Counted from the stretch's first letter, positions 36,571 through 45,763 are shown. The stretch: DNA of 64,000 nucleotides from Ruminococcaceae bacterium BL-4 (GCA_902809935.1 LR778134.1:434001-498000), one strand, 5' to 3'. The notes: a model not told the origin generated them from the letters alone. Made by a program: numbers and translations.

Positions 36571-37434
36571 TTAAGGGTTCCCGCTTTTGAATAAAAAATT
36601 CGGTTTCGCTTCATATTCTTTCTGCAAAAAATCAAGGACGGTTTCATAAGAAGAAATCGGCGTTGTTTTTAAAGTCTTCAAAATCACAATCACATAGAGA
36701 GACATTGGGAACAATAGCCCATGCATTCCGGGCAAAGTCTCTCCGGTAGGATTACAGGAAAACAGCATTGCACAAAGCTCTGGTAAAGAAGTAGAGAATC
36801 CAAAAAGCGCTGCTGTAAGTCCCGCACGATAAAACGTAGGAAGAGACGGTGCCCCGATTCCACAAAGAATTTTTGCCTGTTCAAAAAAGAAATACAGAAA
36901 AAAGCAAAATGCAATCGTTAAAAAGAGACTTTCCGGCAAAAGAATCTGTGCTGAATTTTTACGGAACTGAACAATCAGCACTGCCGCACACCAAAGGCAT
37001 GGCAATAATGCCAGATAAGGATGATCTTCATAAAAATTCTGCCCAGCACCACTTGCACAGCCAAGGACTACCAGCGAAAGTCCGGCTGCAAGTCCCAAAA
37101 TCAAGAGTAGAATTATCTCGATCGTAAAAGAACCGACAGCCGCATAGATAGACTGGATAATCAGACACGCTCCGCATAAAACAGCGGCACCTGCTTGCAA
37201 AACGCTGCGTTCGGCACGCCAGATTTCTCTTTTGGTTCCACGAAAAAAGGCAAAAATTAAAACGGTCCCAACAAAGAGACAAATAATTGCGAGAAGAGAA
37301 AGGATTCCTCCGTCAGAAAAGAACAGAGTCCCGGCAGTTCCCTTCTGCAAAAAAATAGCGATACGCAGTCCAAAGATCAGGACAGCTGCTAAAAAGAAGC
37401 TTGTAAATCCTGCTTTCTTTGATTTTATCATCAT
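36571..37434 (-). CDS. Multi-pass membrane protein of unknown function
   Basis: Protein of 287 residues with about eight predicted membrane segments spread evenly over the length, few charged loops and several cysteines. No family recognised. Start at 37434 has AGGAG five to six bases upstream. It has its own strong promoter with an operator-like palindrome, so its expression is probably controlled separately from gap downstream. Confidence 0.7.
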   Translation of the reverse strand: MMIKSKKAGFTSFFLAAVLIFGLRIAIFLQKGTAGTLFFSDGGILSLLAIICLFVGTVLIFAFFRGTKREIWRAERSVLQAGAAVLCGACLIIQSIYAAVGSFTIEIILLLILGLAAGLSLVVLGCASGAGQNFYEDHPYLALLPCLWCAAVLIVQFRKNSAQILLPESLFLTIAFCFFLYFFFEQAKILCGIGAPSLPTFYRAGLTAALFGFSTSLPELCAMLFSCNPTGETLPGMHGLLFPMSLYVIVILKTLKTTPISSYETVLDFLQKEYEAKPNFLFKSGNP

Positions 37435-37502
37435 AAAAACTCCTATCGTCGTCAACTTAGACAGTATTCCTACCGCTTTGCAGCTTCCAATTCTTCCATA
37501 TC

Positions 37503-37531
37503 ATTATACAGACCAAATTTCTTTTGGTCAA
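37503..37531 (-). promoter_or_regulatory. Strong promoter with internal palindrome before the membrane protein gene
   Basis: Minus strand TTGACC (37526-37531), 17-base spacer, TATAAT (37503-37508). The spacer carries GACCAAA-N5-TTTGGTC (37511-37529), perfect seven-base arms between the two boxes, a typical repressor position. Confidence 0.75.
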
Positions 37532-37851
37532 TGTCATTGCTCTTGCAGAATTTTTCACAGGGAGCCTCCCTCTCTATTCATCATAAAGATGTCTGCCCAG
37601 TATGCTCAACTTCTACTCTTTTTCCTGAGATTTTCCGGATATCAGGAATATCCGGCTAAAGAATGTAATAATTTTATAGCAGCCCCTTAATAAAGTCAAT
37701 ATTATCTCTTTATGCTGCTTGTCTCAAAATGAATTTCATTCGACTCATTCATTTGTTTTTCTTTTTTGCTTGTTCTTGAAATTTTATTTTACCAAAAATA
37801 AAGGAATCTCATGTGATTCATGAATAAAAAAGGAAGGAGCCTGATTTTACT
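37532..37851. other. Intergenic region between divergent membrane protein and SpoIID-domain genes
   Basis: No coding frame is convincing. It contains a short palindrome TCCGGATATCAGGAATATCCGG-like element around 37634-37655 (CCGGATAT / ATATCCGG arms). A weak + promoter TTGAAA-N17-TAAAGG (around 37775-37803) could serve the SpoIID-domain gene. Confidence 0.4.
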
Positions 37852-38895
37852 TTGAAAGGTACCATCGCTTTGCTTGTTTTGTTCTTTTTGTTGCTTCTAC
37901 TCTTGCCATGCCTTGTCTTTTTCGGAAATGGTCCTCGAAATTCTTCCTCAGAAAATCCAAGTGTCTCAAGCAGTGCACCCTCTTCCACCACTTTGCAGAC
38001 TTCAGAAAGCAGTGCGCCAGCTTCCGCAGCTCCACAGGCAGAAACGGGACAAACAACCTTTTCGGTACTTGATAAAACGAGTGGGACCGTGCAGTCCATT
38101 TCCCAGAGAGAATTTTTAATCGGCACTGTCAGCACTGAAATGAGTCCTGATTCTCCCCCAGAAGCTTTAAAAGCACAAGCGGTTGCCGCCAACACCTATT
38201 ATCTTCGGCAGCAGCAGGTTCATCAGGCAAATCCCGATCCGTCCCTCTCAGGAGCAGACTTTTCCTGCGAAACAGGGAAATGGCTCACCTATGCCGATGA
38301 GCAGCAGCGAAAGGATCGCTGGGGTGACAATTATCAAAATTATGAAACAGCCGTAGAGAATGCCGTAGACGCCACCATAGGTCAAACACTTAAAATAGAC
38401 GGACAACTTGTGGATGCCACCTACTTTGCCATTAGTTCCGGCGAAACAGAAAACGCCAGTGATCTTTGGGGCGGCGGGCAACCCTGTCTCGTCAGCGTTG
38501 CAAGTCCCGAAGACTGCTTTGATCCCGGTTTTCTATCCACAAAAGCCCTTTCCTCCGACGAAGTAAAAACCGCAGCGGAATCTTTAGGTTGTACCATGGA
38601 CGGGGACCCCTCTTCATGGTTCGGTGAAACAAATCGCAGCAAAGCCGGAAATATTTTAACCCAAGCGCTTGGAAACCAAACGGTAAAGGGACAAGATCTG
38701 CGCTTTGCGCTGGGACTGCGCAGTGCAAATTTTACATGGACCTATGAAAATGATACTTTTACCTTTACAGTAAAAGGATACGGGCATGGAGTTGGAATGA
38801 GTCAGGTGGGTGCCAAAGCAATGGCACAAAGTGGAAACTCTTATGAGGAAATTCTTTCGTGGTACTACCCTGGGTCTTCACTGGAATCTGTTTAA
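37852..38895 (+). CDS. SpoIID/LytB-domain protein
   Basis: Protein of 347 residues. One N-terminal membrane segment (about 3-24), a Ser/Ala/Pro-rich linker (28-70), then a SpoIID domain: GTVSTEMSPDSPPEALKAQ contains the catalytic-type glutamate, followed by VAANTYYLRQQ, and it ends with GYGHGVGMSQVGAKAMA. SpoIID is a lytic transglycosylase that cuts denuded peptidoglycan during engulfment; similar proteins also occur as vegetative LytB-type factors. Start is TTG with AAGGAG about 11 bases upstream. It stands alone, followed by a strong terminator, so it may not be the canonical spoIID. Confidence 0.85.
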   Translation: MKGTIALLVLFFLLLLLLPCLVFFGNGPRNSSSENPSVSSSAPSSTTLQTSESSAPASAAPQAETGQTTFSVLDKTSGTVQSISQREFLIGTVSTEMSPDSPPEALKAQAVAANTYYLRQQQVHQANPDPSLSGADFSCETGKWLTYADEQQRKDRWGDNYQNYETAVENAVDATIGQTLKIDGQLVDATYFAISSGETENASDLWGGGQPCLVSVASPEDCFDPGFLSTKALSSDEVKTAAESLGCTMDGDPSSWFGETNRSKAGNILTQALGNQTVKGQDLRFALGLRSANFTWTYENDTFTFTVKGYGHGVGMSQVGAKAMAQSGNSYEEILSWYYPGSSLESV

Positions 38896-38933
38896 AAGAG
38901 CGGAAAACCGATTTGGTTTTCCGCTCTTTTTCT
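38894..38933. terminator. Bidirectional terminator
   Basis: AAAGAGCGGAAAACC / GGTTTTCCGCTCTTT stem with five-base loop and T-tracts on both sides, between the converging SpoIID-domain and DHHW genes. Confidence 0.9.
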
Positions 38934-38944
38934 TTATTCCCAAA

Positions 38945-40150
38945 TTATCCAAGCTGTCTCGAAATATTCACGTCACAGAGCTGTTTGATACTGTAAACAG
39001 CCGCAATCTCTGTAATTCCATTTTCTCGTATATATTGAGAAAGATCTCCCGTATAGTGCCGCAGATCGACCGCATCAATCTCACAAAACTGATCCGCCAA
39101 AAATGGTGCCATTGAATTAAAAAAGCTGTCCCGCAAAACCAACAGCTTTTTTGAACTCTTGGCCTTGGGATTTTGAATCACATCTAAATTATGATTGCCG
39201 CCAAGATAAGTGCTGTATTTATCTTTTCCATTAAGATAGCTTTCCCAGTAAAGTCCGCTTCTGGTCTGTCCATTCGTCTTTTGAGTCACATTTTCTTCTC
39301 TCTGATAATAGGGAAGCAAAAAGCAATCTGCTCCCTGCGCTGTGAGCAGTGCTTTGGAATAAAGTGTTCCATAAAAGTCCCCTTGATCTTTCAGTGTATA
39401 GGAAGCAAGCGGGATCGGCGTTTCTCCCATTGCCTTTGTCAAAACAGAATATCCCTCATATGCCCCATAAAGATTCCAATGATGGTCTGTCTTAAAATAA
39501 TAATCGTAACTAGATTTATGTAAACTTAATGTGTCAAATAGATTTAAAACTTTTACATTTGGAATTCCATCAAATTTAGTCTGCAAAAGATTTAATGCCT
39601 GTGTTTGATCATAACTCGGTGCATTTTCCGGAAGCCATTCTGCCTGTTCCTGCGCACCGGAAGGCACCGGCATCATGTAAAATGGAAGCCCTGTTTTCTT
39701 GGCAAAGTCTGCCAGCGCCTGCACATTTTTTTGAAGCGTACGGTCGGGAGTCAGTAAGACCTCATAAAGATGTCCTTCTTTTCCAAGATAGACACCGCCT
39801 TCCGGTAGCTGCTGCATATAATTGCCGCTTAAATCTTTTTGGCCCAAAGCTGCCTTTTCATCGGCATTAAGTTCTACCAGCTTCCGTCTCCCAAAAAACT
39901 GATCGTTTACAAAATCATTGATACTGCTTTGAAAACTCCCATCCGAAATCTTAGACAAATCCCACTGCAAAGAACTTGTGAGCGAACGATTTTCTTCCTG
40001 TGAATAAGTCTGTTTTGGTCCAAACAAAATCCAACCAAATGAAAAAAAACAGACAGCAAAAATTAGTCCCATAGAAAAGAGCTGCTCTTTGCAGGTCTTT
40101 TCGCGGGATTCTGCGGCAAAAAATGTGCGTTCCTTCTTTTTTGGGTTCAA
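38945..40150 (-). CDS. DHHW-family protein (AlgX/AlgJ-like O-acylation partner)
   Basis: Protein of about 401 residues. One N-terminal membrane segment (about 26-45), then an extracytoplasmic SGNH-hydrolase-like domain with the hallmark KTDHHWNLYGAY (near residue 225) and a C-terminal LVLRDSFFNSM, where the serine would be the nucleophile. Such proteins work with an MBOAT protein to O-acetylate a polysaccharide outside the cell. Start was taken as TTG at 40150, eight bases after AGGAGG; the GTG at 40159 is too close to that site. It follows the MBOAT gene by 12 bases. Confidence 0.85.
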   Translation of the reverse strand: MNPKKKERTFFAAESREKTCKEQLFSMGLIFAVCFFSFGWILFGPKQTYSQEENRSLTSSLQWDLSKISDGSFQSSINDFVNDQFFGRRKLVELNADEKAALGQKDLSGNYMQQLPEGGVYLGKEGHLYEVLLTPDRTLQKNVQALADFAKKTGLPFYMMPVPSGAQEQAEWLPENAPSYDQTQALNLLQTKFDGIPNVKVLNLFDTLSLHKSSYDYYFKTDHHWNLYGAYEGYSVLTKAMGETPIPLASYTLKDQGDFYGTLYSKALLTAQGADCFLLPYYQREENVTQKTNGQTRSGLYWESYLNGKDKYSTYLGGNHNLDVIQNPKAKSSKKLLVLRDSFFNSMAPFLADQFCEIDAVDLRHYTGDLSQYIRENGITEIAAVYSIKQLCDVNISRQLG

Positions 40151-40162
40151 TCCGCACACCTC

Positions 40163-41551
40163 CTAAAATTTCGCATAAAGAAATGTCGTAAATCCGTTAC
40201 CAGCCATCGCAGAAAGACTCAACAGCAAGAGGACTGCAAATCCGGCACTCCAAATGATTTTTCCCGGCACCGACCGACACATCTTTAAAAACAGTCTGTG
40301 CGGAAATTCTGTACAGAAAACGGCACTGATCAATAATAACGGCCAAGCAGTCGAAAGGAGATACAGCCCTAAAGAATCAATTCCAGGTGCACTCCCAAAC
40401 ATTGCTCCCAAAGCACTGACTGCACGCATAAGATCGGTATGACTAAAAACTACCCAGCCCAAAACTTCCGCTAAAAATGCATAAAACCAACAAATCCCTT
40501 TTGGAAGCCTGCCCCAAAAATTCTTGAGGGGGAATTTCTCCAGCATAATCAAAATCCCGTAATAGAGCCCCCAGAAGACAAAATTCCAGCTGGCTCCATG
40601 CCAAAGCCCCGTTAAAAGCCAAACGACAAACAGATTCCAAACGGTGCGCGCCGCTCCTCGGCGGTTTCCGCCCAGAGGAATATAAATATATTCTCGAAAC
40701 CACGCGCCAAGAGTTACATGCCAGCGACGCCAAAATTCCGAAACACTAAGGCTCTCATAAGGATGCAAAAAATTTTCCGGCGTTTCAAATCCAAAGACTT
40801 CGGAAAGCCCGATCGCCATATCGGAATAACCGGAAAAATCGAAATAGATTTCAAAGGTAAACGCCAGTGCGCCAATCCATGCAGCTAAGACACTTGGCTC
40901 TTCATAAAACTGTACCCGCGCAGAGATCTGTGCCAATAAATCGGCAATCAGAACTTTTTTAAAAAGACCGATTCCGAATCGAGTAAGCCCATGAGACACC
41001 TTTTGAAGAGTAACCGGGTGATTTTTGAGCTGCGGTGCAAAATCACCATAACGAACAATAGGGCCTGCCGTAATTTGCGGAAAGAACGTAAGATATAATC
41101 CAAAGTCAATCAGGTTTTTCTGTACCGGTGAGTCGCCCCGCAGAACATCCACTCCATAGCTGATACTGCGAAATGTAAAAAAGCTGATTCCTAACGGCAA
41201 AATCAACGTTGGAGCCGAAATTGAAAGATCAAAAAGGGAATTGACCGTATCCACTGCCATGGGGCTATATTTAAAGACGCCAAGCAAAAGCACACTAAAA
41301 ATTATATTAAAAATCAAAACCACTTTTGCTTTTTGGGGCGTCTTCTGAAAAGTTCCGATTAACCTTCCGCAAAAATAATCTACTAGTACAGCACTCAAAA
41401 GGAGCAGCAGCTGCCAGATACCACCCCACGCATAAAAGATCAAAGAAAGCAGGAACAACCCGCCGTTTCGAAAACGTTCCGGCAAAAACAGCGCTACTAT
41501 CAAAGAAACCGGCAAAAATAGTGCAAGAAAAGACAATGCATTCAGTGTCAT
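40163..41551 (-). CDS. MBOAT-family O-acyltransferase (AlgI/DltB-like)
   Basis: Protein of 462 residues with about 11 membrane segments. Motifs FFPQITAGPIVRYGDF, FDFSGYSDMAIGLSEVFGF, EFWRRWHVTLGAWFREYIYIPLGGNR (long motif at about residues 275-300) and WLLTGLWHGASWNFVFWGLYYG, where the histidine of WHG is the family catalytic residue. It passes acyl groups from cytoplasmic donors to an outside acceptor. Paired with the DHHW gene; the acceptor could be the island polysaccharide or a wall polymer. Confidence 0.92.
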   Translation of the reverse strand: MTLNALSFLALFLPVSLIVALFLPERFRNGGLFLLSLIFYAWGGIWQLLLLLSAVLVDYFCGRLIGTFQKTPQKAKVVLIFNIIFSVLLLGVFKYSPMAVDTVNSLFDLSISAPTLILPLGISFFTFRSISYGVDVLRGDSPVQKNLIDFGLYLTFFPQITAGPIVRYGDFAPQLKNHPVTLQKVSHGLTRFGIGLFKKVLIADLLAQISARVQFYEEPSVLAAWIGALAFTFEIYFDFSGYSDMAIGLSEVFGFETPENFLHPYESLSVSEFWRRWHVTLGAWFREYIYIPLGGNRRGAARTVWNLFVVWLLTGLWHGASWNFVFWGLYYGILIMLEKFPLKNFWGRLPKGICWFYAFLAEVLGWVVFSHTDLMRAVSALGAMFGSAPGIDSLGLYLLSTAWPLLLISAVFCTEFPHRLFLKMCRSVPGKIIWSAGFAVLLLLSLSAMAGNGFTTFLYAKF

Positions 41552-41594
41552 ATCCTAAAAGGTTCCTTTCTCGATCTTTCAGTTTTCAATATTA

Positions 41595-42878
41595 TCAATC
41601 ACATAGACAACCGCGCAAAGCAGAAGGCCCGATCACATAAATCCCACAGGGCAAATGCCTTTCCCCGCCAAATCCTTTCTGATTGCCGGGACAGCGCAAT
41701 GCCAAACCGGGGCGTTCCTGATCATAACAGGTAGAAACACGGTTGCAGGAACAACCGGTCGTCTGATACCACGCACAGGCAGAACAGTTGGTACAATGCT
41801 TTACGCCCGAAAGCTCCGCGTATTTCGGTGAAATTTTTCCGCCTGCCGGACTTTCCCCATTTGAAATCAGGATATGTGCAGGATTCAGTTCTAAAAAGTG
41901 AGTGCTCCATCCAGATTCCATACCATGATGGGGTGCTTTTAAAATATAATAATCCGAATAAAGGAAATCTAAAATGGAATCAATTACTTCAGCGGGGGCA
42001 TCCCCTGTCATCAAAATATCATCACAAGTCGCCTGATGCTTGCGAACATTCTGAAAAATAATCCCTGCCGCGTTGATCTGTTCAGAATAAGCTTCGCGGA
42101 CAAGCGGCTTTTCCAAATACTCACAAATATCTAAAGCCACCGGCTGCTTCTGCAAAATCGGAATTAAATCGTCAATCCGATTTAAAATTGCTGTTGTATG
42201 AGCAACGTCAGCTTCTCTTACAGGAGAATGGTCGCACATCTCTAAATAAGCCTTGCAGAAATCTTCTTTGAGATCGGCAAAATCCCGCACACAATCCGGC
42301 AAAAAAGGGGAAGAAAGCATCACGTTGAGTTCTTCCGAAATTTCCTGGAATGCTTCCTCAAAGACAAACCCTATCCGTTTTGGCCAAAGCACCTCATATT
42401 CTACATCATCAAATAGAAATCGGTCCCCTTCTCCCAACGCATAAAGCTTTCCTCCCAAAAGGGCACGCATCGTTTGGAAAAAGATTTTAACTGCCGCCGT
42501 ATTCACCTGTCCATAACCCGTACGCCTTGTCATAAAAGCGTATGCAATCAAAGAAAAATCAAGCAATAATGCTTTTCCGTTTTCATCTGCAGGGGTACAG
42601 GGAAGATAGCACGTTGAAAACCAACCCGGCCTTTTTTCAAGGATTTCGCGCATTCCACAAAGATGATCTCTGTGGTAGTGGGTCAAAAGAAAAGCACGAT
42701 TTGAAAAGCCATCATAACGATTGAGAAGCGCCGGGTCCACATAACTGCGAAAATCAATCTCTCCCTCCCGAATTTTTCGGTTGGTACTGCCGCAGTCAAC
42801 CATTAGAAGATCATTGTGATGACCTCCCAGCACAATACATTCTCCATATTCCACATTGTGCATTTCGAGCCATTCCAT
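41595..42878 (-). CDS. Metallo-beta-lactamase-fold hydrolase with Cys-rich C-terminus
   Basis: Protein of 427 residues. The metal site THYHRDHLCGM (about 66-76, HxHxDH) is clear, and a later LMTGDAP and LKAPHHGMESGW (about 290-320) supply the remaining ligands, as in ComEC-like beta-lactamase domains. The C-terminal 70 residues hold at least nine cysteines (HCTNCSACAWYQTTGCSC and more), suggesting a second metal or Fe-S site. A long helical insert lies at 190-285. Function unknown. Ribosome site AAGGAG is rather far (about 12 bases). Next to the MORN-repeat gene, with 24 bases between. Confidence 0.78.
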   Translation of the reverse strand: MEWLEMHNVEYGECIVLGGHHNDLLMVDCGSTNRKIREGEIDFRSYVDPALLNRYDGFSNRAFLLTHYHRDHLCGMREILEKRPGWFSTCYLPCTPADENGKALLLDFSLIAYAFMTRRTGYGQVNTAAVKIFFQTMRALLGGKLYALGEGDRFLFDDVEYEVLWPKRIGFVFEEAFQEISEELNVMLSSPFLPDCVRDFADLKEDFCKAYLEMCDHSPVREADVAHTTAILNRIDDLIPILQKQPVALDICEYLEKPLVREAYSEQINAAGIIFQNVRKHQATCDDILMTGDAPAEVIDSILDFLYSDYYILKAPHHGMESGWSTHFLELNPAHILISNGESPAGGKISPKYAELSGVKHCTNCSACAWYQTTGCSCNRVSTCYDQERPGLALRCPGNQKGFGGERHLPCGIYVIGPSALRGCLCD

Positions 42879-42902
42879 CGCGCTTTCTTCTCCTTGATTC
42901 TT

Positions 42903-44582
42903 TTATTTTTTCTCTGTAACCAGATCAATCGGACGCCCATCTTGATAGAGCACACCGGAAACAAATTTTCCTGCTCTCCATACACCGGTGCGCAAAAGCT
43001 GCCCATTCCCGCTATGTTCTTCACAGACACCATCCGCCATACCATTTTTAAAGTTTCCGGAAAGTTTTCCTCCTCCGGAAAGATGTTGGATTCCGCGGCC
43101 TTCCCATACATCATTCTGAAAGCTGCCTTCATAGCGAACCGTACCATTCTGATATTCTGTTCCCTGCCCGCAGCGCTTTCCATTTTTCCACATGCCGGAA
43201 TAGGTCAAATTCCCCGCTGAATCAAAGGCAGCACCCGTTCCGGTCGGAATATTATCCTTCCAGCGGCCCACAAAAACAGAACCGTCCTTTGCACTAAAGC
43301 TGACTCCCATTCCTTCGCGGAGATTTTCTTTCCATGAACCAACATAACAGATTTTTCCCGAACGATAATAATAAGTTCCAAAGCCGTCACGCTTATCGTC
43401 TCTGTAATTGCCCTCATAGGCCGTATCCCCATTTTCCATAGCGGTTCGGCCTCTACCCTGCCGCAAGCCATCGATCACACGGCCAAAATACCGATAATCT
43501 TCATTTGCGCTCACAACAATTCGTTTTGCCGGAATCATCTCGGCCATCTCAGGTTCTGCTTCCCTGGTTGGCAATTTCTGCTTTTCTTCCGGCTGTATTT
43601 TCCGATCTTCCGTTTTGGGCAAATGATCTTCGGAGTTTTCTTGCTGTTCTGCCGCAGCTGGTTCTATATTTACTTTCTCTTCAGAAAGTGTTTCTACCTT
43701 TTCCTCTTGCTTTTCTTCTTCCAAATCTGCAATTTCAATTGCTGCTGATTCTTTGGGCAAGATTGATTCAACAATAACATCCTCATTTTCATCTTGATCT
43801 TCTTGTTCTACCGTCAACGGCACTGTTTTTACTTCGAGATGTTCTTTTTCTGCGGGCTGAACCGGATCCAGCGCATGATCATTTGGCACAAACTGAAAAT
43901 CGATCGGCGCCGCTTTTACCGGTTTCCAATCCGGTTCTTCGCTGTAATCTCCTTTGGAAAAATCCCGTTCTACGGCCGCTCGGCGTTCCAGCTCTTCCTG
44001 TGTTTCATAACCAAAAATTCCATCTTGCGTACACGCGATCACTCGCGGACTTCCCGCAACAGTATCCACTAAGCTTCGACGGGCTGTCCCCTCTTCCAAC
44101 TTAATGGGATATAGCTCTCTTTTATGGTACTTTTGTATCGTTCGATCATATTCCAGCATAGAGATTCTCTCTTGAGAAGGCATCAGCACTACCTGCGGCC
44201 TTTCAAAGTCTCCGGCATAATATGCCGTACGCTCCCATTGCTGCTGCTCATTAAAAGTAGTTTTTGATCGAACAACGCCGGATGGATACCAAGAAATCAC
44301 TGCCCAACCGTTTTTTTGTGGAATCGCTTTCTGAAAAATTTTTCCCGAGCTCTTCATTTTCCATAAAAAGTGATGGTCAGCAAGGTGATATTTGGCGCTT
44401 AAGTCTGCACCAAATTCCTCTGAACTGATCTCTCCACGCTGGGCAATTTTTTCCCGGAACCAGTTTTGGCGCACTTTCCCCAAAAGATCCTGCCCGTCCT
44501 CACAGAAACGCGCACAGGTTACTGAATAAAAAACCGGGTCACTCACCGCTGCCGCCATCCTTTCAAAACCAAAATTCAACAA
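42903..44582 (-). CDS. MORN-repeat protein with acidic linker
   Basis: Protein of about 559 residues. The N-terminal 210 residues are a unique domain. Residues 215-370 form a low-complexity Glu/Pro-rich linker. From about 375 to 545 there are at least seven MORN units (YEGNYRDDKRDGFG, YVGSWKENLREGMG, FVGRWKDNIPTGTG, YSGMWKNGKRCGQG, YEGSFQNDVWEGRG). MORN repeats bind proteins or membranes in a range of settings; no specific role can be given. Start is uncertain (TTG at 44582, or ATG at 44558) because the predicted transcript begins only about a dozen bases upstream. Probably co-transcribed with the beta-lactamase-fold gene. Confidence 0.8.
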   Translation of the reverse strand: MLNFGFERMAAAVSDPVFYSVTCARFCEDGQDLLGKVRQNWFREKIAQRGEISSEEFGADLSAKYHLADHHFLWKMKSSGKIFQKAIPQKNGWAVISWYPSGVVRSKTTFNEQQQWERTAYYAGDFERPQVVLMPSQERISMLEYDRTIQKYHKRELYPIKLEEGTARRSLVDTVAGSPRVIACTQDGIFGYETQEELERRAAVERDFSKGDYSEEPDWKPVKAAPIDFQFVPNDHALDPVQPAEKEHLEVKTVPLTVEQEDQDENEDVIVESILPKESAAIEIADLEEEKQEEKVETLSEEKVNIEPAAAEQQENSEDHLPKTEDRKIQPEEKQKLPTREAEPEMAEMIPAKRIVVSANEDYRYFGRVIDGLRQGRGRTAMENGDTAYEGNYRDDKRDGFGTYYYRSGKICYVGSWKENLREGMGVSFSAKDGSVFVGRWKDNIPTGTGAAFDSAGNLTYSGMWKNGKRCGQGTEYQNGTVRYEGSFQNDVWEGRGIQHLSGGGKLSGNFKNGMADGVCEEHSGNGQLLRTGVWRAGKFVSGVLYQDGRPIDLVTEKK

Positions 44583-44596
44583 AATAATCCATATTT

Positions 44597-44625
44597 ATTA
44601 TAAGAAAAGCGTTTGCATAATGCAA
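44597..44625 (-). promoter_or_regulatory. Sigma-A promoter of the MORN/beta-lactamase-fold operon
   Basis: Minus strand TTGCAT (44620-44625), 17-base spacer, TATAAT (44597-44602). A perfect 13-base palindrome TTGCATAATGCAA (44613-44625) overlaps the -35 box. Transcript would start about 10 bases before the TTG at 44582, so the leader is very short. Confidence 0.7.
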
Positions 44626-44733
44626 CCTACTTTGCAGAATTTCCTTTTTTAAATGAAAGGAAGATAGACCAGCCTCAAAAAATATGATATATTTAATGTT
44701 TAGAAAAGCAGTCCTGTATTTTCCTAAAAAAAT

Positions 44734-44764
44734 AAAAAGGCCATCCGGTTTTGCCGGACAGCCT
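44734..44764 (-). terminator. Terminator of the small membrane-associated protein gene
   Basis: Minus-strand stem AGGC..TCCGG / CCGGA..GCCT followed by TTTTTATTTTTTT. Confidence 0.85.
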
Positions 44765-44789
44765 AATGCCAAAGGAAAAATTCATTTCA

Positions 44790-44972
44790 TTAGCCGCGGA
44801 TTGCCGAGCCGACTTCATCAACAAAGCCAGTAACAGCTTGCGCTGCCTTATGAGCAGTTTTTCTTAGCTGACGGTTATTTTCCATTGCCTTTCCTCCAAT
44901 AACCACAGCGGCAACACCCACAGCGGCGCCGGCGGCGATTCCTTTTACAAAACCCATTGTATTCTTATACAT
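44790..44972 (-). CDS. Small glycine/alanine-rich protein with one membrane helix (60 residues)
   Basis: MYKNTMGFVKGIAAG begins a hydrophobic Gly/Ala helix (about 6-26), and a basic, amphipathic C-terminus follows (RQLRKTAHKAAQAV). The layout resembles YtxH-type small envelope-stress proteins, but similarity is weak. Start at 44972 was chosen because GGGAGG lies nine bases upstream. It stands alone behind its own terminator. Confidence 0.7.
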   Translation of the reverse strand: MYKNTMGFVKGIAAGAAVGVAAVVIGGKAMENNRQLRKTAHKAAQAVTGFVDEVGSAIRG

Positions 44973-45125
44973 TAAATACAACCTCCCGAATAAAATTGCG
45001 GAACCTAAAAACACAAGTCCCATCTTCTATCATCCCCTTCTAAAATGGTTTTATGGCTTGAAACATTCGGCGAAATATTTGCCATCTCCTGTTAAAATAA
45101 ATAAAAGCGAAAGGAAGTTCCCTTT

Positions 45126-45629
45126 ATGTCGAAACTCAATATTGTTCTTGTCGAACCCGAAATCCCACAGAATACCGGAAATATTGCACGCACCTGTGCA
45201 TTAACCGGCGCTCGGCTCCACTTGGTCGGCCCCATGGGATTTAAAATTGATGATAAAAAATTAAAGCGTGCCGGCCTTGATTATTGGCATCTGCTTGATA
45301 TTTCCTATTACGATAGTCTTGCCGATTTCTTTTCGAAAAACGACGGAAATTTTTTCTATTTTTCCACAAAAGCCCGACACATCCACAGCGATATCTCCTA
45401 TCCAACGGAAAACTGCTATCTGGTTTTCGGAAAAGAGACCGCCGGTCTGCCTGAAGAGCTGCTGCTCAAAAATCCGGAATCCTGCGTACGAATTCCCATG
45501 CTTAACAATCCCGATGCCAGAAGTCTCAATCTTTCCAATTCTGTTGCAATCGGCGTTTATGAATGTCTGCGGCAATGGGGATATCCAGATCTTCTGGTCA
45601 AAGGAGAACTTCATCGGCTGCACTGGTAA
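45126..45629 (+). CDS. trmL: tRNA (cytidine/uridine-34 2'-O)-methyltransferase TrmL
   Basis: Protein of 167 residues, SPOUT class. LNIVLVEPEIPQNTGNIARTC at the N-terminus is diagnostic, and the knotted C-terminal SAM site reads LVFGKETAGLPEE, VRIPM and RSLNLSNSVAIGVYE. It methylates the wobble base of tRNA-Leu isoacceptors. Ribosome site AAAGGAAG. Single gene; the next promoter belongs to pgk. Confidence 0.93.
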   Translation: MSKLNIVLVEPEIPQNTGNIARTCALTGARLHLVGPMGFKIDDKKLKRAGLDYWHLLDISYYDSLADFFSKNDGNFFYFSTKARHIHSDISYPTENCYLVFGKETAGLPEELLLKNPESCVRIPMLNNPDARSLNLSNSVAIGVYECLRQWGYPDLLVKGELHRLHW

Positions 45630-45734
45630 AACAGCAGTGAATGAATTTCCTTTTTCGGCAAAAAATAAAACGATTGTTCTAATAAAGAGTTTGTTAAAAT
45701 TTTAATTATCTTTTCCAAATTGCCCTTTGTTTGC

Positions 45735-45763
45735 TTGAAAACGAATTTTGGGCGTTGTATAAT
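45735..45763 (+). promoter_or_regulatory. Sigma-A promoter of the pgk-tpiA-gpmI operon
   Basis: TTGAAA (45735-45740), 17-base spacer, TATAAT (45758-45763). Near consensus, as expected for a highly expressed glycolytic operon. Leader about 55 bases. Confidence 0.82.

Noticed and set aside
36571-37434. Assigning the orphan membrane protein as a spore germination or transporter protein
   Set aside because: Number of membrane segments alone is not enough, and no family motif was recognised.
44613-44625. TTGCAT/ATGCAA palindrome as a second LacI operator site
   Set aside because: It resembles the palindrome at 21118-21140 but has a different spacer and lacks the central CG of the O1/O2 sites, so I do not link it to that LacI protein.
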